Shown piece after piece: positions 9,499 to 18,894 of a DNA stretch of 61,302 nucleotides. A program made the translations under genes and the position numbers. Source of the DNA: Amazonocrinis nigriterrae CENA67. Lineage in GTDB: Bacteria > Cyanobacteriota > Cyanobacteriia > Cyanobacteriales > Nostocaceae. Numbering within the stretch: position 1 is the stretch's first letter; each line of letters opens with the position of its first letter. Under the pieces are notes generated by a model, which saw nothing but the letters and a program-made list of their open reading frames with translations, did no database searches and was not told where the DNA came from. The DNA lies in the NCBI RefSeq assembly GCF_016056305.1, contig NZ_JAECZC010000033.1, forward strand, positions 1-61,302, given 5' to 3'.

Positions 9499-9879
9499 AG
9501 GTTGCGAAGGAAGCGATTATCAATTTTAGATTAGATTGGTGATCGAGAGCTGTTAGCGAGAGAGCGTACCTCACAGTTACGCCGCAATAACAGAAGGAAA
9601 CGCTGTATGGGTATAGAGAGATGGGAAGCAAAGGAGCGGGGGAGCAGGGGAGCAGGGGAGATGAGGGAGATGAGGGAGATGAGGGAGAAATAACTTTCTA
9701 ATTCCCAATGCCCCATTCTCAATGCCCCATGCCCCATGACGCCACTTGCTTCAAGTCGGCAAAGCCGCCCAACGCAGTGGCTCCCCAATGCCCAATACCC
9801 CATTCCCAATTCCTCAAAGCGGCTGACGTAAGGTAGCTTGTAGCTGATGGCTAAATAAACCTAAAATCCCAGAATCCAC
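9499..9879. repeat. Repeat-rich spacer upstream of ribF
   Basis: Tandem units include GGGGAGCA and GAGATGAGGGA (about 9635-9690), then CCCAATGC/CCCCATGC heptamers (9700-9745, 9783-9815). A short palindromic GCGGCTTTGCC-type element sits at 9755-9775. No gene seen. Confidence 0.75.
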
Positions 9880-10962
9880 GTGCTAAATTTGTCTCAAAAT
9901 GGATGTTCTGTGTGGGTTGCTTCTTCGACTCAATTGGCTTTAACACCAACTGCTGTGGCTCTTGGCAAGTTTGATGGTGTGCATCTTGGCCATCACAGAG
10001 TCATTCAACCAGTTTTACACGCTGGTGGTCAGTTGTCGCAAGGAGGAGCGCAAGGCTTTGCGCCCGTACAACAGTTAAACGAAAACCAACAACTGACTAC
10101 TGAGCAAGGACGACTGACAAATCAAGAACATACATACTCGACAGTTGTCACTTTTCATCCCCATCCACAGGAGTTTTTTACAGGGCAACCCCGTGCTTTA
10201 TTAACACCCCTGGATGAAAAAGTGGAAAAATTGCGATCGCTTGGAGTAGAACAACTAGTACTACTGCCCTTCGACAAAGAATTATCTGCTTTGTCTCCTG
10301 AAGAGTTCGTAGAAAAGATTTTAGTGCAACAACTGCAATGTCGGCGAATTAGCGTTGGGCAAGATTTTTGTTTTGGCAAACAACGCCGTGGTACTGCTAG
10401 GGATTTGCAACTACTCGCTGCCAAGTACGATATCCCTGTCACCATTGTTCCCTTACAAACTTATACAGACACTGCCCCCACCGAGGAGATTCCCATTAGC
10501 ACTTCACTGATCCGCCACTCGCTAGAAAGTGGTGACATCAAAAATGCTAACCTCCTCCTAGGACGCCCCTACACCCTGATTGGTATTGTGGTTCAAGGTC
10601 AGCAACTAGGCAGAACCATTGGCTTTCCTACCGCCAACCTGCAATTACCAAACGACAAGTTTATACCTCGCCAAGGTGTTTATGCTGTGCGCGTTGAGAT
10701 TTTGAGCGAGACACCAGATATTACTGTGACTCAAAACTTGGGTGTGATGAACATAGGCAATCGTCCCACAGTAAATGGTACTGGATCATCTGTGGAAGTA
10801 CACCTGTTCGATTGGTCTGGTGATTTGTATGGACAAAAATTGGCTGTGCAGCTAGTTGAATTTTTGCGACCTGAACAGAAATTTCCTTCACTAGAAGACC
10901 TAAAAACACAAATTCAACTTGACTGTACCGTTGCTAGAAAAATTCTCAGTGCTGAGTGCTGA
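9880..10962 (+). CDS. ribF: Bifunctional riboflavin kinase / FMN adenylyltransferase
   Basis: The enzyme converts riboflavin to FMN and then FAD. The N-terminal nucleotidyltransferase domain shows ALGKFDGVHLGHH (28-39) and TFHPHPQEF (91-99). The C-terminal riboflavin kinase domain shows GRTIGFPTANL and NIGNRPTV. Residues of about 49-85, between the HLGHH helix and the TFHPHP strand, are an unusual Gln/Gly-rich insert (GGQLSQGGAQGF and onward) of roughly 30 residues that most RibF proteins lack. Its DNA carries a GCGCAAGGCTTTGCGC near-palindrome, suggesting a repeat fixed in frame. The start is GTG at 9880. The stop codon lies inside an AGTGCTG heptamer array, so the extreme C-terminus (LSAEC) is repeat-derived. 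Confidence 0.93.
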   Translation: MLNLSQNGCSVWVASSTQLALTPTAVALGKFDGVHLGHHRVIQPVLHAGGQLSQGGAQGFAPVQQLNENQQLTTEQGRLTNQEHTYSTVVTFHPHPQEFFTGQPRALLTPLDEKVEKLRSLGVEQLVLLPFDKELSALSPEEFVEKILVQQLQCRRISVGQDFCFGKQRRGTARDLQLLAAKYDIPVTIVPLQTYTDTAPTEEIPISTSLIRHSLESGDIKNANLLLGRPYTLIGIVVQGQQLGRTIGFPTANLQLPNDKFIPRQGVYAVRVEILSETPDITVTQNLGVMNIGNRPTVNGTGSSVEVHLFDWSGDLYGQKLAVQLVEFLRPEQKFPSLEDLKTQIQLDCTVARKILSAEC

Positions 10963-11104
10963 GTGCTGAGTGCTGAGTGGGAACACTGTAGATAAGGGAC
11001 TGGGGAGCAGGGGAGCAGAGGAGCAGGGGAAGATGAGGGAGATAGCCCCCAATGCCCCATTCCCAATGCCCCATTCCCCATTCCCCATTCCCCATTCCCC
11101 ACAT
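10946..11104. repeat. AGTGCTG array plus GGGGAGCA and CCCCATT arrays
   Basis: AGTGCTG is repeated four to five times (about 10948-10977). GGGGAGCA-type units follow at 11003-11032, then CCCCATT/CCCAATG heptamers at 11048-11100. The block fills the whole spacer between ribF and the moxR-type gene. It reads without stops in the moxR frame back to 10970. Confidence 0.85.
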
Positions 11105-11107
11105 TGC

Positions 11108-12016
11108 ATGAGAGAAAAAATTGAGGCTCTGACACAAAATCTTGCTCGTACCATCGTTGGTAAAACTGATGCTATACGTTTAGTGCTAGTGGCGTTGCTA
11201 GGTGGTGGCCATGCCTTACTCGAAGATGTCCCAGGAGTCGGCAAAACTCTCCTCGCTAAATCCCTAGCTCGTTCACTTGATGGTAAGTTTCAACGGTTAC
11301 AATGTACCCCCGATTTATTGCCAACTGATATCACTGGTACTAACATTTGGAACCCCAAAAGCGGCGAATTTACTTTTCTGCCTGGGCCAGTATTTGCCAA
11401 TGTGCTACTAGCTGACGAAATCAACCGCGCTACACCCCGCACTCAGTCGGCTTTGCTGGAAGTTATGGAAGAACATCAAGTTACAGTTGATGGTGTCTCT
11501 CGTGCAGTTCCCCAACCTTTCTTTGTAATTGCTACCCAAAACCCCATCGAGTACCAAGGCACTTTTCCCTTACCGGAAGCGCAGATGGATCGGTTTATGT
11601 TGTCGTTGAGTTTAGGCTATCCTTCTGCTACAGAAGAACTGGAAATGCTGCAAAATCTCCAGCATGGTGTGAATGTTGCTGATTTGCAACCTTGTATTAC
11701 CTTGGCAGAAGTACAAGAATTGCGTAACCTCTGTTTCAAGGTACGAGTGGATACTTCTTTACAGCAATACATATTGGAATTAGTACGAGCAACCAGGCAG
11801 GATGAAGAAATAACTTTAGGTGTTAGTCCTCGCGGTACTATAGCACTACAACGGGCTACCCAAGCCTTAGCTTTTATATCAGGGCGTGATTACGCAATTC
11901 CTGATGACGTGAAATTTCTTGTACCTCATGTTCTTTGCCATCGCCTCATTCCTAGAGGAGGACGTAGTGCCAGAACTGTTGTTGAGCGATTATTGCGATC
12001 GCTTGCCATTCCTTAA
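11108..12016 (+). CDS. MoxR-family AAA+ ATPase
   Basis: These chaperone-like ATPases help mature or activate partner proteins, often ones with VWA domains. The 302-residue protein has Walker A GVGKT (43-47), Walker B LLADEINRA (100-108), the sensor IATQNP, and the C-terminal lid domain with SPRGTIALQRA. The ATG at 11108 begins the usual N-terminus (MREKIEALTQNLARTIVGK). The open frame continues 138 bp further upstream only because the repeat block lacks stops. No VWA or DUF58 partner gene lies beside it. Confidence 0.92.
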   Translation: MREKIEALTQNLARTIVGKTDAIRLVLVALLGGGHALLEDVPGVGKTLLAKSLARSLDGKFQRLQCTPDLLPTDITGTNIWNPKSGEFTFLPGPVFANVLLADEINRATPRTQSALLEVMEEHQVTVDGVSRAVPQPFFVIATQNPIEYQGTFPLPEAQMDRFMLSLSLGYPSATEELEMLQNLQHGVNVADLQPCITLAEVQELRNLCFKVRVDTSLQQYILELVRATRQDEEITLGVSPRGTIALQRATQALAFISGRDYAIPDDVKFLVPHVLCHRLIPRGGRSARTVVERLLRSLAIP

Positions 12017-12081
12017 AATCAGCTTTATCCTGCCAGAATTTGCGCATGTTAGGATCACCAACAAAATGAGGTGGATAAAAG

Positions 12082-12339
12082 ATGAAAGCGATTGAAGTTA
12101 CTGGCAGGATTGACGCTCAAGGAAATCTAATTTTAGATGAGCCGATTCAGGGAATAAGTTATCCTCATCCGGTTCGGGTGATTGTGTTGGTTCCAGAACA
12201 GGCAGAAACACAAGAGTATGACCCTGATGATACACCCGTTGAGGAAATTAAAGCCAGTTTGAAGAGAGCTTTGCAGCAAGCAAAAGCCGGGCAACGCCTA
12301 CCACTATCGCAAATGTGGGATGGAATTGATGCCGAATGA
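12082..12339 (+). CDS. RelN-like antitoxin of a type II toxin-antitoxin pair
   Basis: The 85-residue protein begins MKAIEVTGRIDAQGNLILDEP, a beta-rich N-terminus resembling cyanobacterial RelN antitoxins. The acidic helical second half is expected to wrap the toxin. It overlaps the next gene by 20 bp, the usual arrangement for co-translated antitoxin and toxin. In known systems such proteins repress their own operon; no operator was identified here. Confidence 0.7.
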   Translation: MKAIEVTGRIDAQGNLILDEPIQGISYPHPVRVIVLVPEQAETQEYDPDDTPVEEIKASLKRALQQAKAGQRLPLSQMWDGIDAE

Positions 12340-12652
12340 ACAGCCATCGATATTAATCGATTTAACTCCTGAATATAAACAAAATTTGCGTGACCTTTTA
12401 AAGAGATACCGCAATATTCGCTCTGATGTTCAACCGATTATTGAGCAGTTACAACAAGGCAACTTTGTAGGAGATAGAATTGGCAGTCTTGGTGAAGAGT
12501 ATGTTGTATATAAAGTGAAGGTTCGCAATAGCAATATCCAAAAAGGTAAAAGCGCTGGATACCGATTAATTTATCAATTGGAATCACCTACAAGTATTTT
12601 GCTACTAACAATTTACTCTAAGTCAGACCGAGAAGATATTAGCGCACATTAA
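12320..12652 (+). CDS. RelE/ParE-family toxin-like protein
   Basis: The 110-residue basic protein lies directly after and overlaps the RelN-like antitoxin gene. Its C-terminal half (VYKVKVRNSNIQKGKSAGYRLIYQL, then LLLTIYSKSDRED) has the beta-strand pattern and the basic GYRLIY strand of RelE-type mRNA interferases. Such toxins cut mRNA on the ribosome. Start could be ATG 12320 or 12329 (MPNEQPS); the second has a GGGATGGAA stretch just upstream. No obvious inactivating mutation. Confidence 0.7.
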   Translation: MELMPNEQPSILIDLTPEYKQNLRDLLKRYRNIRSDVQPIIEQLQQGNFVGDRIGSLGEEYVVYKVKVRNSNIQKGKSAGYRLIYQLESPTSILLLTIYSKSDREDISAH

Positions 12653-12801
12653 ATCCAGGGTATTGTAACTAATTTTTATGATGAGGACGGTTAAAAATAT
12701 TAGAAGATTATTCCTTTGGTAAACATTGAGAAACCAATGTAAATTTTACAAAATTGCACACCCGTAATTAAAAAATACTAAAACCGCTCCCTGCAATCTA
12801 A

Positions 12802-12847
12802 AAGACTTACGCAAAACTTGAAACACCAGCAAGCCTGTGTAAGTCTT
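12802..12847. repeat. Short hairpin element with ACTTACGCA-type inverted ends
   Basis: AAGACTTACGCA at 12802-12813 is mirrored by TGTGTAAGTCTT at 12836-12847 with one mismatch, enclosing 22 bp. The same terminal sequence bounds a 93-bp element at 53954-54046, so this looks like a small non-autonomous repeat family. Confidence 0.65.
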
Positions 12848-12890
12848 ATTATTAGTTACAATTGCCACATTGCAACTGGGAATGTGAGGA

Positions 12891-13433
12891 ATGTCAAATT
12901 TTGTGAAGCGGAAATTTCGCGATCGCCAACTCAAACGCCGTCCTTTAGGATTAATGTTAGTAATTTTAGTTTGGAGTCTAGCTATGGGCTGGCTTCTGGC
13001 CTTGGCAACCAGCGCCCACAGTGCTACTCCTACCCCTGAAATTGGCACAGTTGACGTAGTACCTGCACAATACCAGCTAGGGCAAGAATTATATTTGGAA
13101 AACTGCTCTACTTGTCACATTGCTCTACCACCAGCTGTGCTACCCAGGGAAACTTGGAAAAATCTGCTTGAAGACTCACAACATTATGGGGCACAACTCA
13201 AGCCTTTAATCGATCCGCCCCGTATTCTCGTGTGGAGGTATCTTTCCACCTTCTCCCGCACCCAGTCACCAAACGAAGAAACCCCATATCGCGTAAATAA
13301 CTCCCGTTACTTCAAAGCTTTGCACCCCAAAGTCGAGTTACCACGCCCGACACAAATTGGCAGTTGTGTCAGTTGTCATCCCAGCGCTAGTGATTACAAC
13401 TTCCGCCGCCTTAGCCAGGAATGGGAGAAGTAG
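12891..13433 (+). CDS. Dihaem cytochrome c, membrane-anchored or secreted
   Basis: The 180-residue protein has a basic N-terminus, one hydrophobic segment (about 19-44, ending near SAHSA) that is a signal peptide or anchor, and two c-type haem sites: CSTCH at 72-76 and CVSCH at 159-163. The region between them is short, as in the cyanobacterial dihaem cytochrome c group. It would sit in the thylakoid lumen or periplasm and carry electrons; its partner is unknown. It is separated from the toxin gene by a 238-bp spacer, so it is probably an independent unit. Confidence 0.85.
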   Translation: MSNFVKRKFRDRQLKRRPLGLMLVILVWSLAMGWLLALATSAHSATPTPEIGTVDVVPAQYQLGQELYLENCSTCHIALPPAVLPRETWKNLLEDSQHYGAQLKPLIDPPRILVWRYLSTFSRTQSPNEETPYRVNNSRYFKALHPKVELPRPTQIGSCVSCHPSASDYNFRRLSQEWEK

Positions 13434-13466
13434 GAAGATGAGGGGGATGAGGGAGAATTATTGTTG

Positions 13467-13715
13467 TATGGCCGTGGTGACATAGGTTAGGACAATGTTG
13501 ATTGCTCAAAGTCTTCTTGAATCACCTGGGTTTCTACTCAGCAACGCGCTTGTGCTACCCTGCGGGTTCCGCGTTAGCGGTACAAGTCGGCGAAGCGCGA
13601 TAGCACACTGCCTCCACCCTGCGGGTTCGCCGTTAGGCGTTCTCGTTCGCGTAGCGTCTCCGAAGGAGAAGAGTAGCCGCACCAAGCGTCTACAGCACGA
13701 GCGCACTTTGCTATA
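13467..13715. repeat. MITE-like family A, copy 1 (long form)
   Basis: This copy shares the core TAGGTTAGGACAATGTT and the following CTCAAAGTCTT...GGGTTTCTACTCAGCAACGC with copies at 34221-34318 and 38223-38376, and ends in the same CACTTTGCTATA. About 150 bp of small GC-rich palindromes (CCTGCGGGTTCCGC, GCGTAGCGTCTCCGAAGG and similar) are nested between the shared core and the shared end. This accounts for most of the 13434-14009 spacer. The rest (13716-14009) is the presumed secA promoter region, with short CTCCCCCTGC runs and no gene. Confidence 0.75.
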
Positions 13716-14009
13716 ACTTTCTCATCTCCCCCTGCTCCCATGCTCTAAAAGCCCCCCTGCTCTTAAAGGGTGGGCGATCGCTAAAACCTATGGTCGGCGT
13801 TCTCTGCCTCAGTGGAGGGCAAAATGATACTATTAAAAGAGTCTCAAATTTAAACTGTGAAATAAAACCAATCATTTAGTAAACTGATTTGATCGGCTTT
13901 TTGCTGTTTTATACCCATCCATAATTAAAATGGCTGGGTTGGTTCAAATTCTTATAATCAATATCAAACCTTTAGTTCCCATCCCCTCCATTTAGTGCCA
14001 TAACCTGCC

Positions 14010-16802
14010 ATGCTAAAAATCTTGTTGGGCGATCCCAACGCTCGTAAGCTTAAAAAATATCAACCTGACATTACCGACATTAACCTCTTAGAGGAAGACA
14101 TTAAAGCGCTTTCTGATGAAGATTTAAAAGGCAAAACAGCAGAATTTAAACAGCGGCTTGCCAAAGGCGAAACCCTGGATGATATTCTGCCGGAAGCCTT
14201 TGCTGTGGTAAGAGAAGCAGGACGGCGAGTCTTAGGATTGCGGCATTTTGATGTCCAATTGTTAGGCGGTGTAATTCTGCATTCTGGGCAAATTGCGGAA
14301 ATGAAAACTGGGGAAGGTAAAACCCTGGTTGCTACATTACCAAGTTATTTAAATGCCCTGACTGGCAAAGGCGTACACGTAGTCACAGTCAACGATTACC
14401 TGGCTCGTCGGGACGCGGAATGGATGGGACAGGTACATCGGTTCTTGGGGTTGAGTGTGGGGCTGATTCAAGCTAGCATGACTCCCACTGAACGCCAGAA
14501 AAACTATGAGTGTGATATTACTTATGTCACCAACAGTGAGGTAGGCTTTGACTACCTGCGGGATAACATGGCAACATCAATGGCTGATGTGGTACAACGC
14601 CCGTTTAACTATTGCGTAATTGACGAAGTAGACTCGATTTTAATTGATGAAGCACGGACACCGCTAATTATTTCCGGGCAAGTAGAAAGACCTACAGAAA
14701 AATATTTGCAAGCGGCGGAAATCTCACTGACGCTGAAAAAAGATGAGCATTACGAAGTAGATGAAAAAGCTCGTAACGTACTGTTGACAGATGAAGGTTT
14801 TGCAGAAGCCGAAAGTCTTTTAAACGTCACAGATTTATTTAACCCAGAAGATCCTTGGGCACACTTCGTTTTCAATGCCATTAAAGCTAAAGAATTGTTC
14901 CTCAAGGATGTTAACTACATCGTCCGCAACGGGGAAGTGGTAATTGTAGATGAATTTACTGGGCGAGTATTGCCAGGAAGACGTTGGAGTGATGGCTTGC
15001 ACCAAGCAATTGAAGCCAAAGAACGCGTAGAAATTCAACCAGAAACTCAAACTCTAGCGACAATTACTTATCAAAATTTGTTCTTGCTGTATCCGAAATT
15101 GGGCGGGATGACGGGAACAGCAAAAACAGAAGAACCAGAGTTTGAAAAAATTTACAAACTGGAAGTTGCTGTAATTCCTACCAACAGACCGAGAAACCGC
15201 CAAGACTTGTCTGATATGGTGTTTAAGACCGAAGCAGGCAAGTGGGGGGCGATCGCTAAAGAATGTGCTGAAATGCACCAGTTAGGCAGACCAGTACTAG
15301 TAGGAACCACTAGTGTAGAAAAATCTGAACTTCTCAGTCGGCTGCTGAAGCAAATGTCAATACCCCATGAATTGCTCAATGCTAGACCGGAAAACGTGGA
15401 ACGGGAAGCGGAAATTGTCGCTCAGGCGGGACGGCGGGGTGCTGTCACCATTGCGACCAACATGGCAGGACGAGGTACAGACATCATCCTCGGTGGTAAC
15501 TCTGAATACATGGCGCGTCTGAAGCTGCGGGAATACTTTATGCCGCGCATTGTCATGCCAGAAGATGAAGATGTATTTGGCGTGCAAAGAGCTGCGGGAC
15601 TGCCCACAGGACACGGTGGCGGACACGGCTTTGTTCCTGGTAAAAAAGTCAAAACCTGGAAAGCTTCACCAGAAATCTTCCCCACTAAACTTTCCAAAGA
15701 AACGGAACAGTTATTGAAAGAAGCTGTAGACTCTGCTGTACGGGAGTATGGTGAGCGCAGTTTACCAGAATTGGAAGCAGAAGACAAGGTAGCTGTAGCA
15801 GCAGAAAAAGCTCCCACCGATGACCCCGTGATTCAGCAATTGCGGGAAGCTTACAAGCGAATTAAACACGAGTACGAAGAATTTACTAGCCGCGAACACG
15901 ACGAGGTTGTACAGTTAGGCGGTTTGCACGTAATTGGTACAGAACGCCACGAATCACGGCGTATTGACAACCAGTTGCGGGGACGTGCAGGACGACAAGG
16001 CGACCCTGGTTCTACGAGATTCTTCCTCAGTTTAGAGGATAACTTATTGCGGATTTTCGGTGGCGATCGCGTGGCTGGATTGATGAATGCTTTCCAAGTG
16101 GAGGAAGATATGCCCATCGAGTCGGGAATGCTTACCCGCAGTTTGGAAGGCGCACAGAAAAAAGTTGAAACCTACTACTACGACATCCGTAAACAGGTGT
16201 TTGAGTACGACGAGGTGATGAACAACCAACGTCGCGCAATTTACGCTGAACGTCGCCGTGTGTTGGAAGGTCAAGACTTGAAAGAACAAGTGATTAAGTA
16301 CGCTGAAAAAACGATGGATGACATCGTTGATTATTACATCAACCCAGATTTACCCTCGGAAGAGTGGGAATTAGAAAAGTTGGTGGAAAAGGTTAAAGAA
16401 TTTGTTTACTTGTTAGCAGACTTGCAGTCTAGTCAGTTAGAGGATATGGCTGTCACGGAGATTAAAGCCTTCCTCCACGAACAGGTGCGAATTGCTTATG
16501 ACCTCAAAGAAGCGCAAATTGACCAAATTCAACCCGGACTGATGCGCCAAGCTGAACGTTTCTTTATCTTGCAGCGAATTGATACTCTGTGGCGGGAACA
16601 TTTGCAACAAATGGATGCTTTGCGCGAGTCTGTTGGTTTGCGTGGTTATGGTCAAAAAGACCCGCTGATTGAGTATAAGAGTGAGGGATATGAGTTGTTC
16701 TTGGATATGATGACTAATATCCGTCGCGATGTGGTGTATTCGTTGTTCATGTTCCAGCCTCAGCCTCAGCCGGTGGTGCAAACATCATCTGAAGTGGTGT
16801 AA
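14010..16802 (+). CDS. secA: Preprotein translocase ATPase SecA
   Basis: SecA drives export of unfolded proteins through SecYEG at the plasma and thylakoid membranes. The 930-residue protein shows Walker [12 protein letters not shown] (99-109), the DEAD-type [17 protein letters not shown] segment, the preprotein cross-linking domain, and the second nucleotide-binding fold with [10 protein letters not shown] and [12 protein letters not shown] Gly/His-rich insert ([14 protein letters not shown], about 530-545) is typical of cyanobacterial SecA. The C-terminus ends in a PQPQP tail without the zinc-binding Cys cluster of E. coli SecA, as is usual in this phylum. Confidence 0.98.
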   Translation: MLKILLGDPNARKLKKYQPDITDINLLEEDIKALSDEDLKGKTAEFKQRLAKGETLDDILPEAFAVVREAGRRVLGLRHFDVQLLGGVILHSGQIAEMKTGEGKTLVATLPSYLNALTGKGVHVVTVNDYLARRDAEWMGQVHRFLGLSVGLIQASMTPTERQKNYECDITYVTNSEVGFDYLRDNMATSMADVVQRPFNYCVIDEVDSILIDEARTPLIISGQVERPTEKYLQAAEISLTLKKDEHYEVDEKARNVLLTDEGFAEAESLLNVTDLFNPEDPWAHFVFNAIKAKELFLKDVNYIVRNGEVVIVDEFTGRVLPGRRWSDGLHQAIEAKERVEIQPETQTLATITYQNLFLLYPKLGGMTGTAKTEEPEFEKIYKLEVAVIPTNRPRNRQDLSDMVFKTEAGKWGAIAKECAEMHQLGRPVLVGTTSVEKSELLSRLLKQMSIPHELLNARPENVEREAEIVAQAGRRGAVTIATNMAGRGTDIILGGNSEYMARLKLREYFMPRIVMPEDEDVFGVQRAAGLPTGHGGGHGFVPGKKVKTWKASPEIFPTKLSKETEQLLKEAVDSAVREYGERSLPELEAEDKVAVAAEKAPTDDPVIQQLREAYKRIKHEYEEFTSREHDEVVQLGGLHVIGTERHESRRIDNQLRGRAGRQGDPGSTRFFLSLEDNLLRIFGGDRVAGLMNAFQVEEDMPIESGMLTRSLEGAQKKVETYYYDIRKQVFEYDEVMNNQRRAIYAERRRVLEGQDLKEQVIKYAEKTMDDIVDYYINPDLPSEEWELEKLVEKVKEFVYLLADLQSSQLEDMAVTEIKAFLHEQVRIAYDLKEAQIDQIQPGLMRQAERFFILQRIDTLWREHLQQMDALRESVGLRGYGQKDPLIEYKSEGYELFLDMMTNIRRDVVYSLFMFQPQPQPVVQTSSEVV

Positions 16803-16829
16803 AAAGTTAGAGGGAATATTTCACGCAAC

Positions 16830-16870
16830 AGACGCAGAGGCGCAGAGAGTGCTTTCTGCGTCTTTGTTTT
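16830..16870 (+). terminator. Rho-independent terminator of secA
   Basis: A perfect 9-bp stem (AGACGCAGA at 16830-16838 with TCTGCGTCT at 16855-16863) is followed by TTGTTTT, 28 bp after the secA stop. The sequence also resembles a dispersed GACGCAGAGGCGCAGAG repeat, so a repeat may have been recruited as terminator. Confidence 0.6.
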
Positions 16871-16898
16871 ATGGTGAGATGAGTACTTTTAAGAAGGA

Positions 16899-17036
16899 AT
16901 GAACTACTACAGTATGTTCTTTGAGCATTTTGAAATGAGGAACATAAAGACAACAAAACTTGAAGAAAAAAGGAACCAACTTTTATTTACCACTATGAAA
17001 TGTGCAAAACTTGAAGAATATCATCAAGCAGCTTAA
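16899..17036 (+). CDS. Possible small protein of 45 residues upstream of the PIN-GNAT-ASCH gene
   Basis: An open frame starts at ATG 16899 and ends with TAA at 17034-17036. It encodes a polar, charged peptide with two similar segments (TTKLEEKR and CAKLEEYH). An AAGAAGGA sequence touches the ATG, closer than a normal ribosome-binding site; internal ATGs at 16914 and 16935 are alternatives. It ends 76 bp before the next gene on the same strand, where an antitoxin or regulator might be expected. I do not recognise the sequence, and it may be chance. Confidence 0.3.
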   Translation: MNYYSMFFEHFEMRNIKTTKLEEKRNQLLFTTMKCAKLEEYHQAA

Positions 17037-17112
17037 AATTTTAGACTAAACTAAATTTTTTGATGCCTAACAAAGGTTATCTGTGAAGAATTAATATTTT
17101 TCTGGAGTATTT

Positions 17113-18834
17113 GTGGAAATATTCACTCTAGATACATCTTGTGTCCTAAATCTGCTTAATACCCATGAATTGGTAGACCAAGAACTTGTTATACTTTTAC
17201 GATTTGGCTTCAATGATGCTGTGAAGTTAGTAGTAACAGAGCAACTGTCAACAGAGGTTATAGGAAATGCAGGTAACCAAAGACCAGAAATAGCTCAACG
17301 CATAGGCTTTCTTCCGGTTCACAGTGTTTCTTCACAAAGATGTGCTGAACGTGATTCACTGGCTCAAGACTTATTTCAAAAATTTTGGCCAAACGCAAAC
17401 CCTAGTTCTCGTAATGGAGAACATAGCTATCGTGATTGTTTGCATCTGGCTTCCCACAAACTATGCGGTGGCAATGTCTTTGTAACCCGTGATGAAACAC
17501 TGCATAAAAAAGTGACAACTCATGGCGCTAGTTTTGGAATCACTGCATTGTCTCCCAAAGAAGCTGTTGCTCGAATTCAAAAAGAATTGCCGCTTTTAAC
17601 TGGAATAGAGGCATCATCGCCTGTGATTAGACTTTCTCAACCTGATGATAAAGACACGCTCAAAAATTTATTACAACCACTCAAAGATTCTTATTTAGAC
17701 TTTGACAAATGGTTGAATAAAACGTTAAATGATTCAAATGCTTCTATCAGCATAGCATCAATCGAAAATCAACCTATCAGTGCAGTAGCTATTTGGAAGA
17801 AAAAAGATAAAATAACTGCTAAACTTTCTTTATTTTACATAGCACCTGAAAGCCGAAAAACAGGTTTAGGTCAGCATTTATTGTTTTACTGCATCAGAGA
17901 GTGGATTAGAAATCGTTTTGAAAAAATTATTGTTACATTGTCAGAACAAAATGCAGAGCTTATAACATTTTTTACTAAATATGGTTTTCGTATAGAAGGA
18001 ATTTCTCAACGTAGATATCAGCGTGCTGATGGAAATAATTCGGCGGAACTTGTTCTCGCTAAACATTGCTTTTATCGACGTATCACCGAAGTAAATATTA
18101 ATCAGTTTACAGATGAGTTAGTTAATACAGTTTTTTTGATTCCCCAAAAAGAACAGATTATACATCATAAAAATTGGTTTATCCCTCCTCAAAACTCAAA
18201 TATACAAACTCAACTTTATAACAATAGACTAATTCTAAATGTAAATAATCAAGAGATTAATAATTTTGCTATTTCTGATTTAGAAGTTTTGTTTTATCCA
18301 GTCCGGTTTGCTTTTAATAATCGGCAAGCTTACCTTGTCCCAATTAAGCCGAAGTGGGCTAATCAAATGATACAAATAAATAATACGCAAAATATTCTAC
18401 AGAACAAATCAACTATTAATGTTTATGACAGACTTTTTCTCCGTACAGATAATGTTTATTACTGCCATCCCTGGTGTATCTATGAAGATGTTGTCGGTGC
18501 GCCAATATTGTTTTACATCTCAAGTCCACAGAGTATAATTGGCGGAATAGGTTATATTCTTGAACGACGTATTGCCCTACCTGAAGAGCTTTTTCTACAA
18601 TTTGGAGGTATTGGTGTATACCAAATATCAGATATTCAGAATCATATCAAACGTCGAGGGTCTGGCGCAGGATGTGCAATGGCTTTAAGATTTGGCTGGT
18701 GGGTACCATTTCCAAACCCAATTCATCATTCCAGGTTCAGCCAATTTGGTATTAATGGTGTTCCTCAACATATGCAGAGTATTAGCTATCAGCAATACGA
18801 AAATATTATGAAAGAGGGTGGACTGGAATGGTGA
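17113..18834 (+). CDS. PIN-domain / GNAT acetyltransferase / ASCH-like fusion protein
   Basis: Three parts can be read in the 573 residues. Residues 1-150 look like a PIN nuclease: FTLDTSCVLNLLN with Asp7, acidic residues in VTEQLSTEV, Asp108 in YRDCLHLAS, and FVTRDE with Asp127. Residues 170-315 are a GNAT acetyltransferase with the acetyl-CoA loop RKTGLG (248-253) and a typical FFTKYGFRIEG strand. Residues 405-500 resemble an ASCH/PUA-like fold: PIKPKWANQMI, then GAPILFYISSPQSIIGGIGY, which can be laid over the same elements of the ASCH protein encoded opposite. A role in RNA cleavage or modification, or in a toxin or defence module, is inference. The coding DNA is more AT-rich than neighbouring core genes. 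The start is GTG at 17113, preceded by CTGGAG. Confidence 0.75.
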   Translation: MEIFTLDTSCVLNLLNTHELVDQELVILLRFGFNDAVKLVVTEQLSTEVIGNAGNQRPEIAQRIGFLPVHSVSSQRCAERDSLAQDLFQKFWPNANPSSRNGEHSYRDCLHLASHKLCGGNVFVTRDETLHKKVTTHGASFGITALSPKEAVARIQKELPLLTGIEASSPVIRLSQPDDKDTLKNLLQPLKDSYLDFDKWLNKTLNDSNASISIASIENQPISAVAIWKKKDKITAKLSLFYIAPESRKTGLGQHLLFYCIREWIRNRFEKIIVTLSEQNAELITFFTKYGFRIEGISQRRYQRADGNNSAELVLAKHCFYRRITEVNINQFTDELVNTVFLIPQKEQIIHHKNWFIPPQNSNIQTQLYNNRLILNVNNQEINNFAISDLEVLFYPVRFAFNNRQAYLVPIKPKWANQMIQINNTQNILQNKSTINVYDRLFLRTDNVYYCHPWCIYEDVVGAPILFYISSPQSIIGGIGYILERRIALPEELFLQFGGIGVYQISDIQNHIKRRGSGAGCAMALRFGWWVPFPNPIHHSRFSQFGINGVPQHMQSISYQQYENIMKEGGLEW

Positions 18835-18894
18835 ATGATTGTGTTTTTTACCAATAATTTGGTTAGGACAACAAAAACAATATTATAAAATTAG

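Noticed and set aside
13495-13716. Open frames on both strands after the cytochrome c gene
   Set aside because: They are translations of nested GC-rich palindromes within a MITE-like element, with no protein family character.
15054-15817. Several antisense frames within secA
   Set aside because: They are mirror frames of strongly conserved secA codons and lack independent protein features.
18859-18880. Possible fourth family A repeat core (GGTTAGGACAACA)
   Set aside because: Only about 11 bp match, and neither the inverted ends nor the rest of the core is present.
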